A stretch of 12,178 nt of DNA. Source: an uncultured Clostridia bacterium (lineage in GTDB: Bacteria > Bacillota > Clostridia > UMGS1883). Made by a program: the position numbers and the translations under genes. The stretch is from assembly GCA_947630525.1 (NCBI GenBank), contig CANRHW010000028.1, forward strand, positions 1-12,178. The letters are read 5' to 3'. The stretch's first letter is position 1. The number at the start of each line of letters is the position of its first letter. Shown in pieces: positions 11,620 to 12,178 of the stretch. The notes under the pieces are model-generated. The model saw only the letters and a list, made by a program, of their open reading frames with translations, was not told the DNA's origin and ran no database searches.

Positions 11620-11967
11620 GGGGCCGTAACGGCTTCGACGGGGATGTTGAAGCTTGGGAAGCGAGCCGCGGCGGGAACCGCGTTAAAATCCCAACTTAAA
11701 ATTAAACGCTAACAATAATAGATTAGCTTACGCGGCCTAACTTGGCCCGTCGTCCTTACCCGGAGTACCGCGGCCGGGATAAGGGCGTCACTCAGCGGTG
11801 AACGTGATACGGTTAAGCTTTGCGCCGTACATGACAAATGAAGCTACTGAAGCCCGGAGGCCGTCAATAGCCGCCCCGCGGAGGGAATGTTAAAATGTTG
11901 ACTGCGCTCGGAGACGCCCGGGTGGAGATGTTTTCGGACAGGGGTTCAACTCCCCTCGGCTCCACCA
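11620..11967 (+). ncRNA. ssrA: Transfer-messenger RNA (tmRNA)
   Basis: A 348-nt one-piece tmRNA. The 5' end GGGGCCG (11620-11626) pairs with CGGCTCC (11957-11963), followed by encoded ACCA (11964-11967). The 5' part has the conserved GGCTTCGACGGGGATG, and the 3' part a T-arm with GGTTCAACTCCCC, as in a tRNA-like domain. The open reading frame begins at the resume codon GCT (11708) and runs to TAA (11738-11740), encoding the degradation tag ANNNRLAYAA. It frees stalled ribosomes with SmpB (10186-10656) and tags the unfinished protein for proteolysis. The promoter is 11576-11604, and a stem-loop follows at 11976-12007. The 5'/3' ends are set by the acceptor pairing and may be off by a base or two. 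Confidence 0.97.
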
Positions 11968-11975
11968 TCCAATTT

Positions 11976-12007
11976 CACGAAAGGGAGATGCCGGTCTCCC
12001 TTTTGTG
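11976..12007 (+). terminator. Stem-loop terminator after ssrA
   Basis: CACGAAAGGGAGA (11976-11988) pairs with TCTCCCTTTTGTG (11995-12007), 13 bp with one G-U and a 6-nt loop. The T-run is inside the stem and the tail is not T-rich; if the lower stem frays, TTTT serves as the tail. Confidence 0.65.
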
Positions 12008-12032
12008 GTATATGGGGATAGAAGGTGATAGA

Positions 12033-12178
12033 ATGAAATGTATGGAATGTGGAAAAAATATTGAGCTAACTGAAAAAACTTATGAAGTAAACAAAAATCA
12101 AGCTCATATAAGGATAGAAAATGTTCCGGCCTATGTTTGCGAGTGCGGCGAGGTATATTATTCGGATGAGGTTTTTGA
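12033..12178 (+). CDS. YgiT/MqsA-type zinc-finger protein, N-terminal part (cut by window edge)
   Basis: The first 48 codons of a gene running off the right edge. The start MKCMECGKNIEL, followed by VPAYVCECGEVYYS, gives two CxxC pairs (C3/C6 and C36/C38, the latter CxC as in CECG). This is the pattern of YgiT-type zinc-finger proteins, the antitoxin-like family related to the N-terminus of MqsA. An AAGGTGA site (12022-12028) stands 4 bases before the ATG. Family members often form toxin-antitoxin pairs, but no toxin gene lies upstream, and the downstream side is outside the window. The codons are strikingly AT-rich: about 34% G+C by hand count (about 26% over the first 30 codons), unlike all other genes here. 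With its place right after the tmRNA 3' end, this suggests horizontal acquisition. Confidence 0.8.
   Translation, partial: MKCMECGKNIELTEKTYEVNKNQAHIRIENVPAYVCECGEVYYSDEVF

Overview
The window looks like a chromosomal segment of a moderately G+C-rich Gram-positive anaerobe of the class Clostridia, probably a gut Oscillospirales/Ruminococcaceae-type lineage. The evidence is strong AGGAGG-type ribosome binding sites, consensus sigma-A promoters with 17-bp spacing (several with an extended TGn -10), the Firmicutes order secG-rnr-smpB-ssrA, and an IscU-like/GGGtGRT gene pair that I know from anaerobic Firmicutes. The lineage is inferred from these signs and from remembered families. No search was run.

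Left half (1-5266), all genes on the minus strand. Read in their direction of transcription they are: a two-gene operon of a ProX/YbaK-type aminoacyl-tRNA deacylase (4730-5266) and a divergent glutamate-synthase-like FMN protein (3623-4711); a two-gene operon of paralogous lipoproteins with bacterial Ig-like (Big_2) repeats (2889-3527 and 2247-2867); a roughly 270-bp gene-free stretch packed with perfect stem-loops (about 1960-2245); a CarD-family RNA polymerase-binding regulator (1329-1838) with its own promoter and terminator; and an operon of a long IscU-like Fe-S scaffold (439-1131) and the start of GGGtGRT (1-420, cut by the window edge).

Right half (5413-12178), all genes on the plus strand. 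pgi (glucose-6-phosphate isomerase) starts from a promoter back-to-back with the deacylase promoter. It is followed by two tandem copies of a 107-bp element that begins inside the pgi stop region. Next come a small solitary P-loop protein (7085-7492), a structured 3' region with a strong terminator, then secG, rnr (RNase R), smpB and ssrA (tmRNA). An XRE-family regulator (10762-11532) sits between smpB and ssrA. The last 146 bases hold the start of a YgiT/MqsA-type zinc-finger gene with much lower G+C, directly after the tmRNA 3' end, a classic integration site for mobile islands.

Functionally, the secG-to-ssrA block combines protein export, RNA decay and ribosome rescue: RNase R, SmpB and tmRNA act together in trans-translation. 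The least understood parts are the IscU-like/GGGtGRT pair, the ProX/FMN-protein pair, the twin Ig-like lipoproteins, the stem-loop cluster and the 107-bp repeat. I see no CRISPR array, transposase, integrase, rRNA or tRNA gene other than the tRNA-like part of tmRNA.
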